From: an uncultured Oscillospiraceae bacterium
Lineage (GTDB): Bacteria; Bacillota; Clostridia; Oscillospirales; Oscillospiraceae
Reading direction: 5' to 3'
NCBI GenBank assembly: GCA_944387015.1
Contig: CALXDH010000003.1
Coordinates: 1-64,000, forward strand
DNA length: 64,000 bases
Numbering within the stretch: position 1 is the first letter of the stretch; the number at the start of each line of letters is the position of its first letter. The position numbers and the translations under genes are program-made. Under the pieces are notes generated by a model, which was not told where the DNA came from, did no database searches, and worked only from the letters and a program-made list of their open reading frames with translations. Below, piece by piece: positions 1-9,206 of the stretch.

Positions 1-1943
1 GACTCGATATACTTCTTGGCGTTATCCCAGGCGCCGCCGGCGTTGGACATGAACACGGCCATGGCAAAGCCGGTGACAGACACGCCGCCCAAGAGGCCCA
101 CCACGCCGGTGGGGCCCAGGACGAGGCCGGTAAGGATGGGGACGATGATGGCCAGCAGCGCAGGCACCACCATCTCATGGAGCGCGCCCTTGGTGCAAAG
201 GGCCACGCAGGAGGCATAGTCGGGGTCGGCCTCGCCGGACATGATGCCCTTGATCTCCCGGAACTGGCGGCGGACCTCCATGACGATGGACTGGGCCGCC
301 TTCTGCACGGCGCTCATGGTGAAGGCAGAGAACACGAAGGTCAGCATGGCGCCGATGAACATGCCCACCAGAACCGTGGGGCTGGTGAGAGTAAAGTTCA
401 GCGTCTCGGTGGTATTCTCCTGGACGATGTTGACGTAGGAGACCAGCAGGGCCAGGGCGGTCAGGGAGGCGGAGCCGATGGCGAAGCCCTTGCCGGTAGC
501 AGCGGTGGTATTGCCCAGGGAATCCAGGGCGTCGGTGCGCTCCCGGACCTCCTCCGGCAGGCCGCTCATCTCGGCGATGCCGCCGGCGTTGTCGGCCACG
601 GGGCCGTAGGCGTCGGTAGCCAGAGTGATGCCCAGTGTGGAGAGCATGCCCACACCGGCGATACCGATGCCGTAAAGGCCCTTGTTGAAGGCCTCGGTGA
701 AGGCGCCCGCCTCATCCACGATGACGGTGGAGCCGCCGGCGGAGAAGTAGCTCACCAGCACGGCCACGGCCACGATCAGGATGGAAGTCATGGTGGACTT
801 GAGGCCCAGGGACAGTCCACCGATGATGATGGTGGCGGAACCGGTCTCGGAGGCCGCCGCCAGCTCCTGAGTGGGCTTATAGGTATCAGAGGTGTAGTAC
901 TCGGTGAAGTAGCCGATGGCGCAGCCGCCGATCAGGCCGCAGAGGATGGCCACATACACGCCCATATGGCCGTCCAGAATGAAATAGGTGAGGGGAGCCG
1001 CCAGCACGGCGGAGAGAACGGCGGCGGTATAGGTGCCGGTCCGCAGGCTCTTGAGCAGGGACTGCTGGGTGGCATCCTCCCGGGTCTTGACCAGGAAGGA
1101 ACCGATGATGGAGCAGAAAATGCCGCACACGGCCAGCGCCACCGGCAGCAGCAGTCCGCCCCAGCCGTAGCCGCCCACGGCGCCCAGCGCGAAGGTGGCA
1201 AGAATGGAGCCCACATAGGACTCGTACAGGTCGGCGCCCATGCCGGCTACGTCGCCCACGTTGTCGCCCACGTTGTCGGCGATGGTGGCGGGGTTGCGGG
1301 GGTCATCCTCGGGGATGCCCGCTTCCACCTTGCCCACCAGGTCGGCGCCCACGTCGGCGGCCTTGGTGTAGATGCCGCCGCCCACACGGGCAAAGAGGGC
1401 CATAAAGGAGGCGCCCATGCCGTTCATGACCATGATGTTGCCCAGCTGAACGGGGTCATTGATCCCGAAGGCATAGCGCAGCAGGAAAAACCAAACCGTA
1501 ATGTCCAGCATGCCCAGTCCCACCACGGTAAAGCCCATGACGGAGCCGGAGGAGAAGGCCACCCGCAGGCCCTTGTTCAGGCTCTCGGAAGCAGCCTGCG
1601 CGGTGCGGGCATTGGAGTTGGTGGCGATCTTCATGCCGATGAAGCCCGCCAGCATGGACCAGATGCCGCCGGTGACAAAGGCAAACGGCGTAAACTTGGA
1701 AAGCATGCTTCCGTTACTGGCAAAGGCAATGACCAGCAGGATCACAAAGACCACCGCAAATACCTTGGCCACCGTGGTATACTGGTGCTTCAGGTATGCG
1801 TTGGCGCCTGCCCGGATGGAGGACGCGATCTTCTTCATCGTATCCGTTCCCTCGGAATAACGCAGCACCCGCTTCGCCTGCGCCCAGGCAAAGAGGCCGG
1901 CTACCAGAGCACCGATGAATCCGATCCAGAATAGGTTTTCCAT
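1..1943 (-). CDS. hppA: Membrane-bound proton/sodium-pumping pyrophosphatase (partial)
   Basis: Integral-membrane pyrophosphatase that hydrolyses cytoplasmic pyrophosphate and pumps Na+ and/or H+ outward. About 647 codons are visible; the left edge cuts off roughly the last 50 residues. The substrate and Mg-binding region is at about residues 188-230 (GGGIYTKAADVGADLVGKVE, then DNVGDNVGD). Near residue 480 the motif GNTTAATGKGF has Ala where potassium-independent enzymes have Lys, so this is the K+-dependent class, which in Clostridia usually pumps Na+ (inference from family knowledge). The start is ATG preceded by AAGGAG at 9 bases. It is monocistronic as far as seen, with its own promoter. 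Identity is very sure; ion choice is less so. Confidence 0.97.
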   Translation of the reverse strand, partial: MENLFWIGFIGALVAGLFAWAQAKRVLRYSEGTDTMKKIASSIRAGANAYLKHQYTTVAKVFAVVFVILLVIAFASNGSMLSKFTPFAFVTGGIWSMLAGFIGMKIATNSNARTAQAASESLNKGLRVAFSSGSVMGFTVVGLGMLDITVWFFLLRYAFGINDPVQLGNIMVMNGMGASFMALFARVGGGIYTKAADVGADLVGKVEAGIPEDDPRNPATIADNVGDNVGDVAGMGADLYESYVGSILATFALGAVGGYGWGGLLLPVALAVCGIFCSIIGSFLVKTREDATQQSLLKSLRTGTYTAAVLSAVLAAPLTYFILDGHMGVYVAILCGLIGGCAIGYFTEYYTSDTYKPTQELAAASETGSATIIIGGLSLGLKSTMTSILIVAVAVLVSYFSAGGSTVIVDEAGAFTEAFNKGLYGIGIAGVGMLSTLGITLATDAYGPVADNAGGIAEMSGLPEEVRERTDALDSLGNTTAATGKGFAIGSASLTALALLVSYVNIVQENTTETLNFTLTSPTVLVGMFIGAMLTFVFSAFTMSAVQKAAQSIVMEVRRQFREIKGIMSGEADPDYASCVALCTKGALHEMVVPALLAIIVPILTGLVLGPTGVVGLLGGVSVTGFAMAVFMSNAGGAWDNAKKYIE

Positions 1944-1991
1944 GTTTTCTTCACTCCTTGTTGCTTCGGCCGCTGCCGTTGGTTTGTATAA

Positions 1992-2019
1992 ATTGTACCA
2001 CAGTTTCCACATTTTGCAA
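1992..2019 (-). promoter_or_regulatory. Promoter of hppA
   Basis: On the minus strand, TTGCAA (2014-2019) and TACAAT (1992-1997) are separated by 16 bases. A TG one base before the -10 makes it an extended -10 promoter. It lies about 50 bases upstream of the hppA start. Confidence 0.7.
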
Positions 2020-2114
2020 GCAATAGTTAAGCGTTTTACCAATATCAGACCTGCAGTTTCTGCAAGTATACGCTTTTGAATGGAAATATTTGCCTCTTTC
2101 CTGTCGTGGGACGC

Positions 2115-2146
2115 AAAAAAGCCTGCCCAAACTTCTTCGGGCAGGC
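2115..2146 (-). terminator. Intrinsic terminator after the lipoprotein gene
   Basis: An 8-bp stem GCCTGCCC/GGGCAGGC is followed on the minus strand by six U. A second GC-rich hairpin (about 2158-2178) lies between it and the lipoprotein stop codon. Confidence 0.8.
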
Positions 2147-2191
2147 GGCTGAAACCTGCGGCGGACTTCCTCCGCCGCATCTGTTCACTTT

Positions 2192-2824
2192 TCAGTAGAC
2201 CAGCTGGAACTGGGTAAAGACCCACCGGTCTTCCACCCACTGGTAGGGGAAGGCATAGCACTCCACACCGGTGACCTCGCTGCGGTCCTTCCCCAAAAGG
2301 TCCACGGTCACATTGACGGCATAGGCGGTCTCGCTTTCCTGCTTGACCTGAGCGCTGACTTTGCCCTTATCCGGATCCTTCTCCCGGCCGCTGTTGGCGC
2401 GCACATACAGCGCCCCATCCACTTCCCGGTACAGCGGGCGTTTTCCGCCGGTGGCCAGCAGCTGATTCGTCACATCTTCAGAAAACAGGCTGCGCAGATA
2501 GCTCCGCAGCTCCAGCATGGTGGTCATGCCCTGCCGGTCCACCGGCAGATACGAGCTCCCGTCCACTTCCACTGCACCGCTCCCGGACGGCAGAGGCGTC
2601 AGCTCAAACCAGCCGTATGCCTCCACGGCCTGATCGTAGGCGGAAAGGACCTCTTCCCCCGTCAGAGGGCGGGCCTCTTTTTCCGTCTGCTCCGCCGTCA
2701 TGGCTCCGTCCTGTGCCGTAAACTCCGCCGGCTGGAGATCCTCCGGAGCACTGCGGTCCACACGTCCGCCGCATCCGCTGAGCAGCAGCACCAGCAACAA
2801 CGCCGCCAGGCACCTCTCCTTCAT
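2192..2824 (-). CDS. Predicted lipoprotein of unknown function
   Basis: A 210-residue secreted protein with a type II signal peptide: MKER, a Leu-rich stretch, then the lipobox LSGC at about residues 14-17, so it should be lipidated on that Cys and held at the outer face of the membrane. The mature part has no motif I recognise; it is acidic and Ser/Glu rich, with a C-terminal beta-rich segment (YQWVEDRWVFTQFQLVY). I chose ATG 2824 because AGGGGAG sits 6 bases upstream; an ATG two codons earlier abuts that site. It is monocistronic, with a strong terminator downstream. Role unknown. Confidence 0.8.
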   Translation of the reverse strand: MKERCLAALLLVLLLSGCGGRVDRSAPEDLQPAEFTAQDGAMTAEQTEKEARPLTGEEVLSAYDQAVEAYGWFELTPLPSGSGAVEVDGSSYLPVDRQGMTTMLELRSYLRSLFSEDVTNQLLATGGKRPLYREVDGALYVRANSGREKDPDKGKVSAQVKQESETAYAVNVTVDLLGKDRSEVTGVECYAFPYQWVEDRWVFTQFQLVY

Positions 2825-2947
2825 CTCCATCTCCCCTTCCGCAAACAGGGCGTCTCCCTCTTGTTTAAAATCCACTCTCCCAGTCTCACTGTATCATAGT
2901 CTTCCAGAAAAATCCACGGATTTTTTCGTTTTTTGCGGTCTGTCTGC

Positions 2948-2973
2948 AAAAAAAGCGCCGGCTTACGCCGGCG
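2948..2973 (-). terminator. Minus-strand terminator hairpin
   Basis: Perfect 7-bp stem CGCCGGC/GCCGGCG with a 4-base loop, followed on the minus strand by seven U. It is the second terminator downstream of the 25-codon gene. Between it and the first (2974-3052) there is a coding-like stretch without a start codon. Confidence 0.7.
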
Positions 2974-3052
2974 GTGGTCCCAGGCCTTGGTGCCCGGCGA
3001 GCCTCTCTATGTCATCAGGAATATCTTCCCGCAAATATCCGCCGCCAGGGTA

Positions 3053-3088
3053 AAAAGAAAAAGCCCACGTCCCATCCAGACGCGGCTT
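3053..3088 (-). terminator. Terminator of the 25-codon gene
   Basis: The minus-strand hairpin has AAGCC/GGCTT and CGTC/GACG stem segments and is followed by a U-rich run (TTTTTCTTTTT). It lies 28 bases past the stop codon of the small gene. Confidence 0.7.
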
Positions 3089-3115
3089 CCGTTCTTTTTA
3101 TCCGTTCAGCATTTC

Positions 3116-3193
3116 TTACCGCTCGCTGCGGGTCCAGCTGCCGTCAGAGAAGATCAGATCGTCCACATCTCCGCGCATATACAGATTCGTCAT
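3116..3193 (-). CDS. Small protein of 25 residues
   Basis: Reads MTNLYMRGDVDDLIFSDG and ends WTRSER. It has full expression signals: a 17-bp-spaced promoter, AGGAGG 8 bases before the ATG, and a terminator 28 bases downstream. The peptide is acidic in the middle and basic at the end, with no membrane segment. I do not recognise the family. The strength of the signals, rather than similarity, supports it as a real gene or possibly a dual-function small RNA. Confidence 0.6.
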   Translation of the reverse strand: MTNLYMRGDVDDLIFSDGSWTRSER

Positions 3194-3533
3194 GTCACAT
3201 ACCTCCTTTCCTGTTTGGTTGCGTTTATTGTAGCACTTTTTTGACGGCTCTGCAAGCCCCTTTTGGTTGTATTATATAAACTTATTGTTAACTTTTTGTA
3301 TAATTTGCGCATCACCGTTCGACAGTCCCGCTCTGACGGTGATGCGGGAATGCTGTCGAAATTACGGAAACCCGTGGAATTTTCAGCTTTTTTTCCAAGC
3401 TCTTTGTTTATTTTTTCCCTCGCACTGTTCCGGCCTCTTATGGTATAATGAGGATTCTAGTGTGGGAGACTTTGTTTTCCCCGCGGAACCCCTTGAACCG
3501 CGGGAATATTTTGAAAGGCAGAGGAGGCCGTTC
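3194..3533. other. Intergenic region with interleaved inverted repeats
   Basis: This 340-base AT-rich gap between divergent genes holds the small-gene promoter and a pair of interleaved inverted repeats. Arm A is 3309-3318 with 3336-3345 (10 bp). Arm B is 3318-3330 with 3345-3360 (13 bp with a 3-base bulge). The order A-B-A'-B' could fold as a pseudoknot or as alternative hairpins. An extended -10 element (TGGTATAAT, 3441-3449) with a weak -35 probably serves the metallophosphoesterase. A CCGCGG repeat pair flanks 3480-3503. Confidence 0.5.
3227..3255 (-). promoter_or_regulatory. Promoter of the 25-codon gene
   Basis: On the minus strand TTGCAG (3250-3255) and TACAAT (3227-3232) are 17 bases apart, with an extended -10 TG. 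It is one of the best promoter matches in the window. Confidence 0.75.
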
Positions 3534-4391
3534 ATGGCATCGCATCCCCGAAAACGCCGTCCGCTGCGGGCCAGTCTGCCGGTGCTGCTGGCGGCCATTT
3601 TGCTGGCCGTTTTTCTCTGGTGGGACAATACCTCCCTGCAGGTGACCGAGGCAGACCCTGTGTTCTCCGACCTGCCGGCCGGGTTCGACGGCTGCCGCAT
3701 CGCCGTACTCAGTGATCTCCACAGCGCCAGCTTCGGCCCAAACAACCAGACACTTTTTGAGACCGTGGCCCGGCAGCAGCCGGACTATATCTTCTACCTG
3801 GGCGATCTGGAGGATCAGTACCGGGGCCGGAAGCCGGAATACGTGGCAGAGGTGGCCGACGGCCTCACCGCCATCGCCCCCACCTACTACGTCACCGGCA
3901 ACCATGAGTGGGCCATCGGCCGTGTGCCGGAATTGAAAGAGGCCCTCGCCGCTCACGGGGTGACGGTGCTCTCCAACCAGTTCGTCACGCTGGAGCGGGG
4001 CGGGGATTCCGTAGTGCTGGCCGGCATCGACGATCCCAACGGCTATGCCGACCAGAAAACGCCGGAGGAGCTGGCCGCAGAAGTCTATGCCGCCTGCGGC
4101 GATCCCTTCTGGATGCTGCTGGCCCACCGGAACAACCGCTTTTCCAGCCAGTACAGCAAGCTGGGTGCGGACCTGGTCTTTTCCGGCCACGCCCACGGCG
4201 GCCTCATCCGCCTTCCCTTTACCGACGGGCTCTTTTCCCATGACTGGGACCTGTTCCCGTCCAATACGGCAGGGCTGTACGAGGAAAACGGCTCCTGCCA
4301 GTTCGTCACCCGGGGGCTGGGCAACTCCGGCATCACCTTCCGGCTCTTCAACCGGCCGGAGGTGGCCATGGTGACGCTCCACCGGGCCTGA
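3534..4391 (+). CDS. Membrane-anchored metallophosphoesterase (YkuE-like)
   Basis: A 285-residue calcineurin-like phosphoesterase with one N-terminal membrane segment (about residues 12-30), which places the catalytic domain outside the membrane. The dinuclear metal motifs are present in order: SDLHSASFG (about 59-67), GDLED, TGNHEW, AHR and GHAHGG (about 222). Relatives act on phosphoesters in cell-envelope lipids or nucleotides; the substrate here is unknown. The start is ATG 3534, with GAGGAGG 7 bases upstream. The next gene, mnmG, starts 35 bases after the stop, so the two may be cotranscribed. Confidence 0.88.
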   Translation: MASHPRKRRPLRASLPVLLAAILLAVFLWWDNTSLQVTEADPVFSDLPAGFDGCRIAVLSDLHSASFGPNNQTLFETVARQQPDYIFYLGDLEDQYRGRKPEYVAEVADGLTAIAPTYYVTGNHEWAIGRVPELKEALAAHGVTVLSNQFVTLERGGDSVVLAGIDDPNGYADQKTPEELAAEVYAACGDPFWMLLAHRNNRFSSQYSKLGADLVFSGHAHGGLIRLPFTDGLFSHDWDLFPSNTAGLYEENGSCQFVTRGLGNSGITFRLFNRPEVAMVTLHRA

Positions 4392-4426
4392 GACGCCCGC
4401 CGGAAACCTACAAAAGAGGATCTTTC

Positions 4427-6292
4427 ATGACAGAATTTCACGCCGGACAATTTGATATAGCTGTCATCGGCGCCGGCCACGCCGGCATCGAGGCGGCGCT
4501 GGCTGCCGCCCGGCTGGGGATGCGGACCATCGTGTTCACCATCAATCTGGACGCGGTGGGCAACATGCCCTGCAACCCCGCCATCGGCGGCACCGGCAAG
4601 GGCCACCTGGTCCGGGAACTGGATGCCCTGGGGGGCGAGATGGCCAAAGCCGCCGACGCGTGCTGCATCCAGTACCGCCTTTTGAACAAGGGCAAGGGCC
4701 CCGCCGTGTGGTCCCTCCGGGCCCAGGCGGACCGCCGGAAGTACCAGGAGCGGATGAAGCACACCCTGGAGCTCCAGGAGAACCTCACCGTCCGTCAGGG
4801 CGAGGTGGTGGAGATCCGGACGGAGCAGGGCACCGTCAGCGCCGTGGTGCTCTCCACCGGAGCGGTCTTTCAAGTGAAGGCCGCGATCCTCGCCACCGGC
4901 ACCTACCTCTCCGGCCGCACCATCATCGGTGAGTGCGTGGAGTCCTCCGGCCCCGACGGGATGCATCCCGCCCTGCGCCTGACGGACTCTCTGCTGGCCC
5001 TGGGCCTGCCCCTGCGGCGGTTCAAGACCGGCACGCCGCCCCGGGTCAACGCCCGCAGCGTGGACTACGACGAGATGGAGCTCCAGCCCGGGGACGCGCT
5101 GCCCGTGCCCTTCTCCTACGCCACCGCCGACCCGCCGGAAAACCGGGCGGTGTGCTATCTGACCTGGACCACGGAGGAGACCAAACGGATCGTCCAGGAA
5201 AATCTGGACCGGGCCCCCATGTACTCCGGCCTCATCGAAGGCGTGGGCCCCCGGTACTGCCCGTCCTTTGAGACCAAGATCGTCCGCTTTCCGGACAAGC
5301 TCCGCCACCAGCTTTTTGTGGAGCCCATGGGGCTCAACACGGAGGAACTGTACATCCAGGGCTTTTCCTCCTCCATGCCGGAGGAGGTGCAGCTGCAGAT
5401 GCTCCACAGCGTGCCGGGCCTCACCCACGCAGAGATGACCCGCCCCGCCTATGCCATCGAGTACGACTGCATCGACCCCCTGGCCCTGGCGCCCACGCTG
5501 GAGGTCAAGGCGGTCCCCGGCCTGTACGGGGCGGGCCAGTTCAACGGCTCCTCCGGCTACGAGGAGGCGGCGGTCCAGGGCTTTGTGGCCGGCGTCAACG
5601 CCGCCCGGAAGCTGCGTGGGGAAGGGGACTTCGTCCTCTCCCGGAGCGAGAGCTACATCGGCACCCTCATCGACGATCTGGTGACCAAGGGGACCAACGA
5701 GCCTTACCGCATCATGACTTCCCGCAGTGAATACCGCCTGCTGCTGCGCCAGGACAACGCCGACCAGCGGCTCACCCGCCGGGGCTATGACATCGGCCTG
5801 GTATCGGAGGAGCGGCTGCGGGCCGTGGAAGAGAAGTACGCCGCGGTGGACCGGGAGATCCGCCGCCTGACCCATACCGGCGCTTCGCCCTCGCCGGCCC
5901 TGTCCGCGTTTCTGGCAGAGCGGGGCACCGCGGACGTCACCGACGGCTGTCCCCTGGCGGCGCTGCTGCGCCGCCCCCAGCTCCATTACGACGACCTGGC
6001 ACCCTTTGACCCCACCCGGCCGGACCTGCCGGCGGACGTGCGGGAGCAGGTGGAGATCCGGGTGAAGTACGAGGGCTACATCCAGCGTCAGCAAAAGCAG
6101 GTGGAGGAGTTCCGCCGCATGGAGTCCCACCGCCTGCCGCCCGGACTGGACTACGCTTCCATTCAGGGGCTGCGGCTGGAGGCCCGCGAGAAGCTTGCTG
6201 CCGTACAGCCGCTGGACCTGGGGCAGGCCGCCCGCATCTCCGGCGTGAGCCCGGCAGACATTGCCGCGCTGATGATTTATCTGGAGCACTGA
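4427..6292 (+). CDS. mnmG: tRNA uridine-5-carboxymethylaminomethyl modification enzyme MnmG
   Basis: A 621-residue full-length FAD protein that works with MnmE to modify the wobble uridine of tRNAs. It shows the N-terminal dinucleotide-binding motif [12 protein letters not shown] (about 13-24), the family signature [35 protein letters not shown], and the C-terminal region with [16 protein letters not shown]. Length matches the family (about 620-630). The start ATG follows AAAGAGGA. mnmE is not in the window, unlike the common mnmE-mnmG arrangement. The identity is certain. Confidence 0.98.
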   Translation: MTEFHAGQFDIAVIGAGHAGIEAALAAARLGMRTIVFTINLDAVGNMPCNPAIGGTGKGHLVRELDALGGEMAKAADACCIQYRLLNKGKGPAVWSLRAQADRRKYQERMKHTLELQENLTVRQGEVVEIRTEQGTVSAVVLSTGAVFQVKAAILATGTYLSGRTIIGECVESSGPDGMHPALRLTDSLLALGLPLRRFKTGTPPRVNARSVDYDEMELQPGDALPVPFSYATADPPENRAVCYLTWTTEETKRIVQENLDRAPMYSGLIEGVGPRYCPSFETKIVRFPDKLRHQLFVEPMGLNTEELYIQGFSSSMPEEVQLQMLHSVPGLTHAEMTRPAYAIEYDCIDPLALAPTLEVKAVPGLYGAGQFNGSSGYEEAAVQGFVAGVNAARKLRGEGDFVLSRSESYIGTLIDDLVTKGTNEPYRIMTSRSEYRLLLRQDNADQRLTRRGYDIGLVSEERLRAVEEKYAAVDREIRRLTHTGASPSPALSAFLAERGTADVTDGCPLAALLRRPQLHYDDLAPFDPTRPDLPADVREQVEIRVKYEGYIQRQQKQVEEFRRMESHRLPPGLDYASIQGLRLEAREKLAAVQPLDLGQAARISGVSPADIAALMIYLEH

Positions 6293-6388
6293 GCGCAGTT
6301 CCGTCTTTCCCTTTGAGCAGTCCGCCGATCCGGGGCACCCCCCGCCGGCGTTTCAATTTCCATCATTCCACAAGGAAGGTATTTCGCC

Positions 6389-7069
6389 ATGATCATTGAT
6401 CTGACTCACACCATCACGCCGGACACCTTCGTCTATCCCGGCACCCCCGCCCCCGCGTTTTCCCCCACCCGCACCATCACCCATGACGGCGCCCGGGAGA
6501 CGCTGCTGCAGGTAGGCTCCCACACCGGCACCCACATGGACGCCCCCCGCCACATCCTGCCGGACGGCTTCGGACTGGACAAGCTGCCCGCCTCTCAGTT
6601 CTGCGGCCGGGCCGCTGTGCTGGACGTGTCCCATCTGGGCACCGGCGGCATCGTCACCGCCGATTTCCTCCAGGCCCAGAACGGCTTCCTCCGCACGGCG
6701 GACTATGTCCTGCTCTACACCGGCTGGGAGAAGAAGTGGGATACCCCCGCGTTCCTGGAGGAACCCTTCCCCATTCTGGACGAGGAGGCGGCCCGGTATC
6801 TGGTCCGCTGCGGCCTTAAGGGCGTGGGCACCGACGCCATCAGCGTGGACGCCCTGGTGAACAAGGAGTTTTCCGCCCACCACGTCCTGCTGGAGGGCGG
6901 CCTCGTGATCGTGGAGAACCTGTGCCTGCGCAAGCTGGTGGGCCGGAAGGACATCATGTTCTTCGCCCTGCCGCTGAAATTTGCGGGTGCGGACGGTGCG
7001 CCGGTCCGCGCCATCGCGGAGTTCCGGGACTTCCCGGAGCCCGAGGAAAAGGAGATGGACGCGCAATGA
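6389..7069 (+). CDS. Metal-dependent cyclase / kynurenine-formamidase-like hydrolase
   Basis: A 226-residue protein of the cyclase family (PF04199 type). The metal-binding signature HTGTHMDAPRH lies at about residues 45-55, and the protein begins with the family-typical IDLTHTITPDTFVYPG. Members hydrolyse amide bonds, such as N-formylkynurenine, or catalyse ring closure; no tryptophan-catabolism genes are adjacent, so the substrate is open. AAGGAAGG stands before ATG 6389. Its stop overlaps the murT start by 4 bases (ATGA), so it is translationally coupled to murT-gatD. Confidence 0.9.
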   Translation: MIIDLTHTITPDTFVYPGTPAPAFSPTRTITHDGARETLLQVGSHTGTHMDAPRHILPDGFGLDKLPASQFCGRAAVLDVSHLGTGGIVTADFLQAQNGFLRTADYVLLYTGWEKKWDTPAFLEEPFPILDEEAARYLVRCGLKGVGTDAISVDALVNKEFSAHHVLLEGGLVIVENLCLRKLVGRKDIMFFALPLKFAGADGAPVRAIAEFRDFPEPEEKEMDAQ

Positions 7070-8397
7070 GGAAGTTTCTGGCCATCCTGGTGTGCAAGCT
7101 GGGTCATGCCGTAGGTTCCCTGGTGGGCAAGGGAAGCTCCCTGCCCGGCAAGTACGCATTGAAGATCTGCCCGGACATTCTCGCCCGGGTGCAGCTGCCC
7201 TCCCGCATCATCGCCGTCACCGGCAGCAACGGCAAGACCTCCACGGTGGAGATGATCGCCGCCATCCTGCGTGCCGGCGGCAAGAGCGTGGTGTATAACG
7301 AGGAGGGCTCCAACCAGATCGAGGGCGTCACCACGGCGGTGCTGACCCATGCCACCCTGGGCGGCCGGGTCCGGGCCGACGTGCTGCTTATCGAGTCCGA
7401 CGAACGCTACGCCGCCCACAGCTTCCGCTATTTCCATCCCACGGAGTTCGTCATCACCAACCTCTACCGGGACCAGCTGACCCGCAATGGCCATCCCGAG
7501 TGGGTGTACGACGCCATTCTGCCTGCCATTCATCCGGACACGGAGCTGCTGCTCAACGCGGACGATCCGCTTTCCAGCTGCTTTGCAAGGGGCCACGAAA
7601 AGGTCCTGTGGTTCGGCCTGGACCACTGCTCCTTCGATACGGACACCCCCACCGGCGTCTATCACGATGGCGCCTGCTGCCCGGTGTGCAAGGCTCCCAT
7701 GGAGTATGACTTCGTCCACTACAACCACATCGGCTCCTACCGCTGCACCCGCTGCGGCCACCATCGGCCCGACACCGACTATACCGTGACGGCAGTGGAC
7801 CTGGGGCAGGGACGGCTCACCATCGACAATACCGTCACCATCCAGCTGGCCTTCCGCAGCATCTACAATGTCTACAACATCCTGGCGGCCTATGCGGTCT
7901 GCCGCCGGGTGGGCATTGCCGCCGACACCATCGCCGGCGTCATCAACAACTACATTCTCAAAAACGGCCGGATGCAGCGCTTCACCCTGGGCGCCCACCA
8001 CGGCACGCTCCTCACCAGCAAGCACGAAAACTCCATCGCCTATGACACGAACCTGCGCTATATCCGGGGTGAGCAGTCCCCCTGCACCGTGCTGGTGATC
8101 GTGGACGCGGTGAGCCGGAAGTATTTCACCAGCGAGACCAGCTGGCTGTGGGACATCGACTTCGATCAGCTCAACTGCCCCCAGGTCCAGCGGGTGATCC
8201 TGGCCGGCCGGTACTGCAACGATCTGGCGGAGCGGTTCTCCTTCACCGCGCTGCCGGCGGAGAAGTGGTCCGTCCAGCCGGACATCGCCGCCGCTGCCAA
8301 GGAGCTGGCGGAAAGCGGCAACGAGGACGTGTACGTGGTGACCTGCTTCTCGGACCGGGACAAGATCCTGGCCCACGTGGAAAAGGAGGGCATGTGA
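7066..8397 (+). CDS. murT: Lipid II isoglutaminyl synthase, MurT subunit
   Basis: A 443-residue Mur-ligase-type ATPase that, with GatD, amidates the alpha-carboxylate of D-Glu in the lipid II stem peptide. It shows the ATP P-loop TGSNGKTST (about 52-60), the Mur middle domain, and the MurT-specific zinc ribbon with CxxC pairs at residues 205/208 and 227/230. The C-terminal domain (DUF1727) contains NPR-less sequence ending at HVEKEGM. It is coupled upstream to the cyclase gene (ATGA) and is separated from gatD by only one base, as expected for the heterodimer. Very confident. Confidence 0.95.
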   Translation: MRKFLAILVCKLGHAVGSLVGKGSSLPGKYALKICPDILARVQLPSRIIAVTGSNGKTSTVEMIAAILRAGGKSVVYNEEGSNQIEGVTTAVLTHATLGGRVRADVLLIESDERYAAHSFRYFHPTEFVITNLYRDQLTRNGHPEWVYDAILPAIHPDTELLLNADDPLSSCFARGHEKVLWFGLDHCSFDTDTPTGVYHDGACCPVCKAPMEYDFVHYNHIGSYRCTRCGHHRPDTDYTVTAVDLGQGRLTIDNTVTIQLAFRSIYNVYNILAAYAVCRRVGIAADTIAGVINNYILKNGRMQRFTLGAHHGTLLTSKHENSIAYDTNLRYIRGEQSPCTVLVIVDAVSRKYFTSETSWLWDIDFDQLNCPQVQRVILAGRYCNDLAERFSFTALPAEKWSVQPDIAAAAKELAESGNEDVYVVTCFSDRDKILAHVEKEGM

Positions 8398-8398
8398 G

Positions 8399-9139
8399 AT
8401 GGAACTGCGTCTCATTCATTTCTATCCCGACCTGATGGGGCTTTACGGCAGCTATGCCAACGTCTCCGTCCTCAAACGCAGCCTGGAGGGCCTGGGCAAC
8501 ACCGTCACCGTGGAGACCGTGCTGCCGGGGCAGGAAGCAGACCTGGAGGGCGCCGACTTCCTCTATATGGGCGCCGGTACGGAGCGCAGCCAGCTGGCGG
8601 CTCTGGCGGACTTTACCCGGTATGGGGACGCGGTCCGGGCCCTGGCGGAGAACGGTACCGCCATGCTCTTTGCCGGCACGGCCATGGAGCTGCTGGGCAA
8701 AACCATCACCGACGCCAGCGGGAAGGAGCACCCCGGCATCGCACTGGCAGACTTTACTTCGGTGCAGGGAACGCGGCGCATCGTGGGCGACGTCTACGGC
8801 AAGACCGACATCTGCCCCCAGGCAGTGGTAGGCTTCATGAACAAGTGCGCCGTGATCTCCGGCGTCACCGCACCGCTGCTGACCGGTCTGGAGCTGGGCT
8901 TCGGCAATGAGGCGGAGCGGGGGAGCGAGGGCTTCCACTGGAAAAACGTGTTTGCCTCAGAGCTGACCGGTCCCATCCTGGTGAAAAACCCCCGGCTGCT
9001 GGACGCGGTGGTCTCCGCCATCTACCAGCACCGGAACACGCCGCTGCCCCAGGAACGGCCCGCGGACCCCTGGGCGGAAGCGGGATACGCCATTACGGAA
9101 GAGCAGCTGCGGCTGCGCTGCCAGGGCAATCAGAAATAA
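8399..9139 (+). CDS. gatD: GatD-like glutamine amidotransferase with lost catalytic Cys and His
   Basis: A 246-residue type 1 glutamine amidotransferase of the CobB/GatD kind, which normally supplies ammonia from glutamine to MurT. The fold is recognisable: RLIHFYPDLMGLYGS at the start and the nucleophile-elbow region at 89-100. However, the expected Cys in the ICGGYQLLG-type motif is Ala92 here (MLFAGTAMELLG), and the catalytic His of the YLHGP motif is Thr190 (SELTGP). Both residues of the dyad are therefore absent, so glutaminase activity is unlikely. It is still paired with an intact MurT and may serve a structural role or use free ammonia. Confidence 0.9.
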   Translation: MELRLIHFYPDLMGLYGSYANVSVLKRSLEGLGNTVTVETVLPGQEADLEGADFLYMGAGTERSQLAALADFTRYGDAVRALAENGTAMLFAGTAMELLGKTITDASGKEHPGIALADFTSVQGTRRIVGDVYGKTDICPQAVVGFMNKCAVISGVTAPLLTGLELGFGNEAERGSEGFHWKNVFASELTGPILVKNPRLLDAVVSAIYQHRNTPLPQERPADPWAEAGYAITEEQLRLRCQGNQK

Positions 9140-9144
9140 TTCAT

Positions 9145-9187
9145 CGCCTCTGCGAATCCAAACGGCATTCGCAGAGGCGTCTTTTTT
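9145..9187 (+). terminator. Terminator of the murT-gatD operon
   Basis: Perfect 13-bp stem (9145-9157 with 9167-9179) with a 9-base loop, followed by CTTTTTT. It starts 5 bases past the gatD stop. Confidence 0.9.
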
Positions 9188-9206
9188 CTCGCCGTCCTTG
9201 CGCCGC

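Noticed and set aside
177-1934. Long plus-strand open frame of 585 codons
   Set aside because: Mirror of the minus-strand pyrophosphatase in GC-rich DNA; its Gly/His/Gln-rich translation has no family features and no ribosome site.
6715-8415. Minus-strand open frame of 566 codons over murT
   Set aside because: Shadow of murT; the coding strand has conserved motifs and coupled starts.
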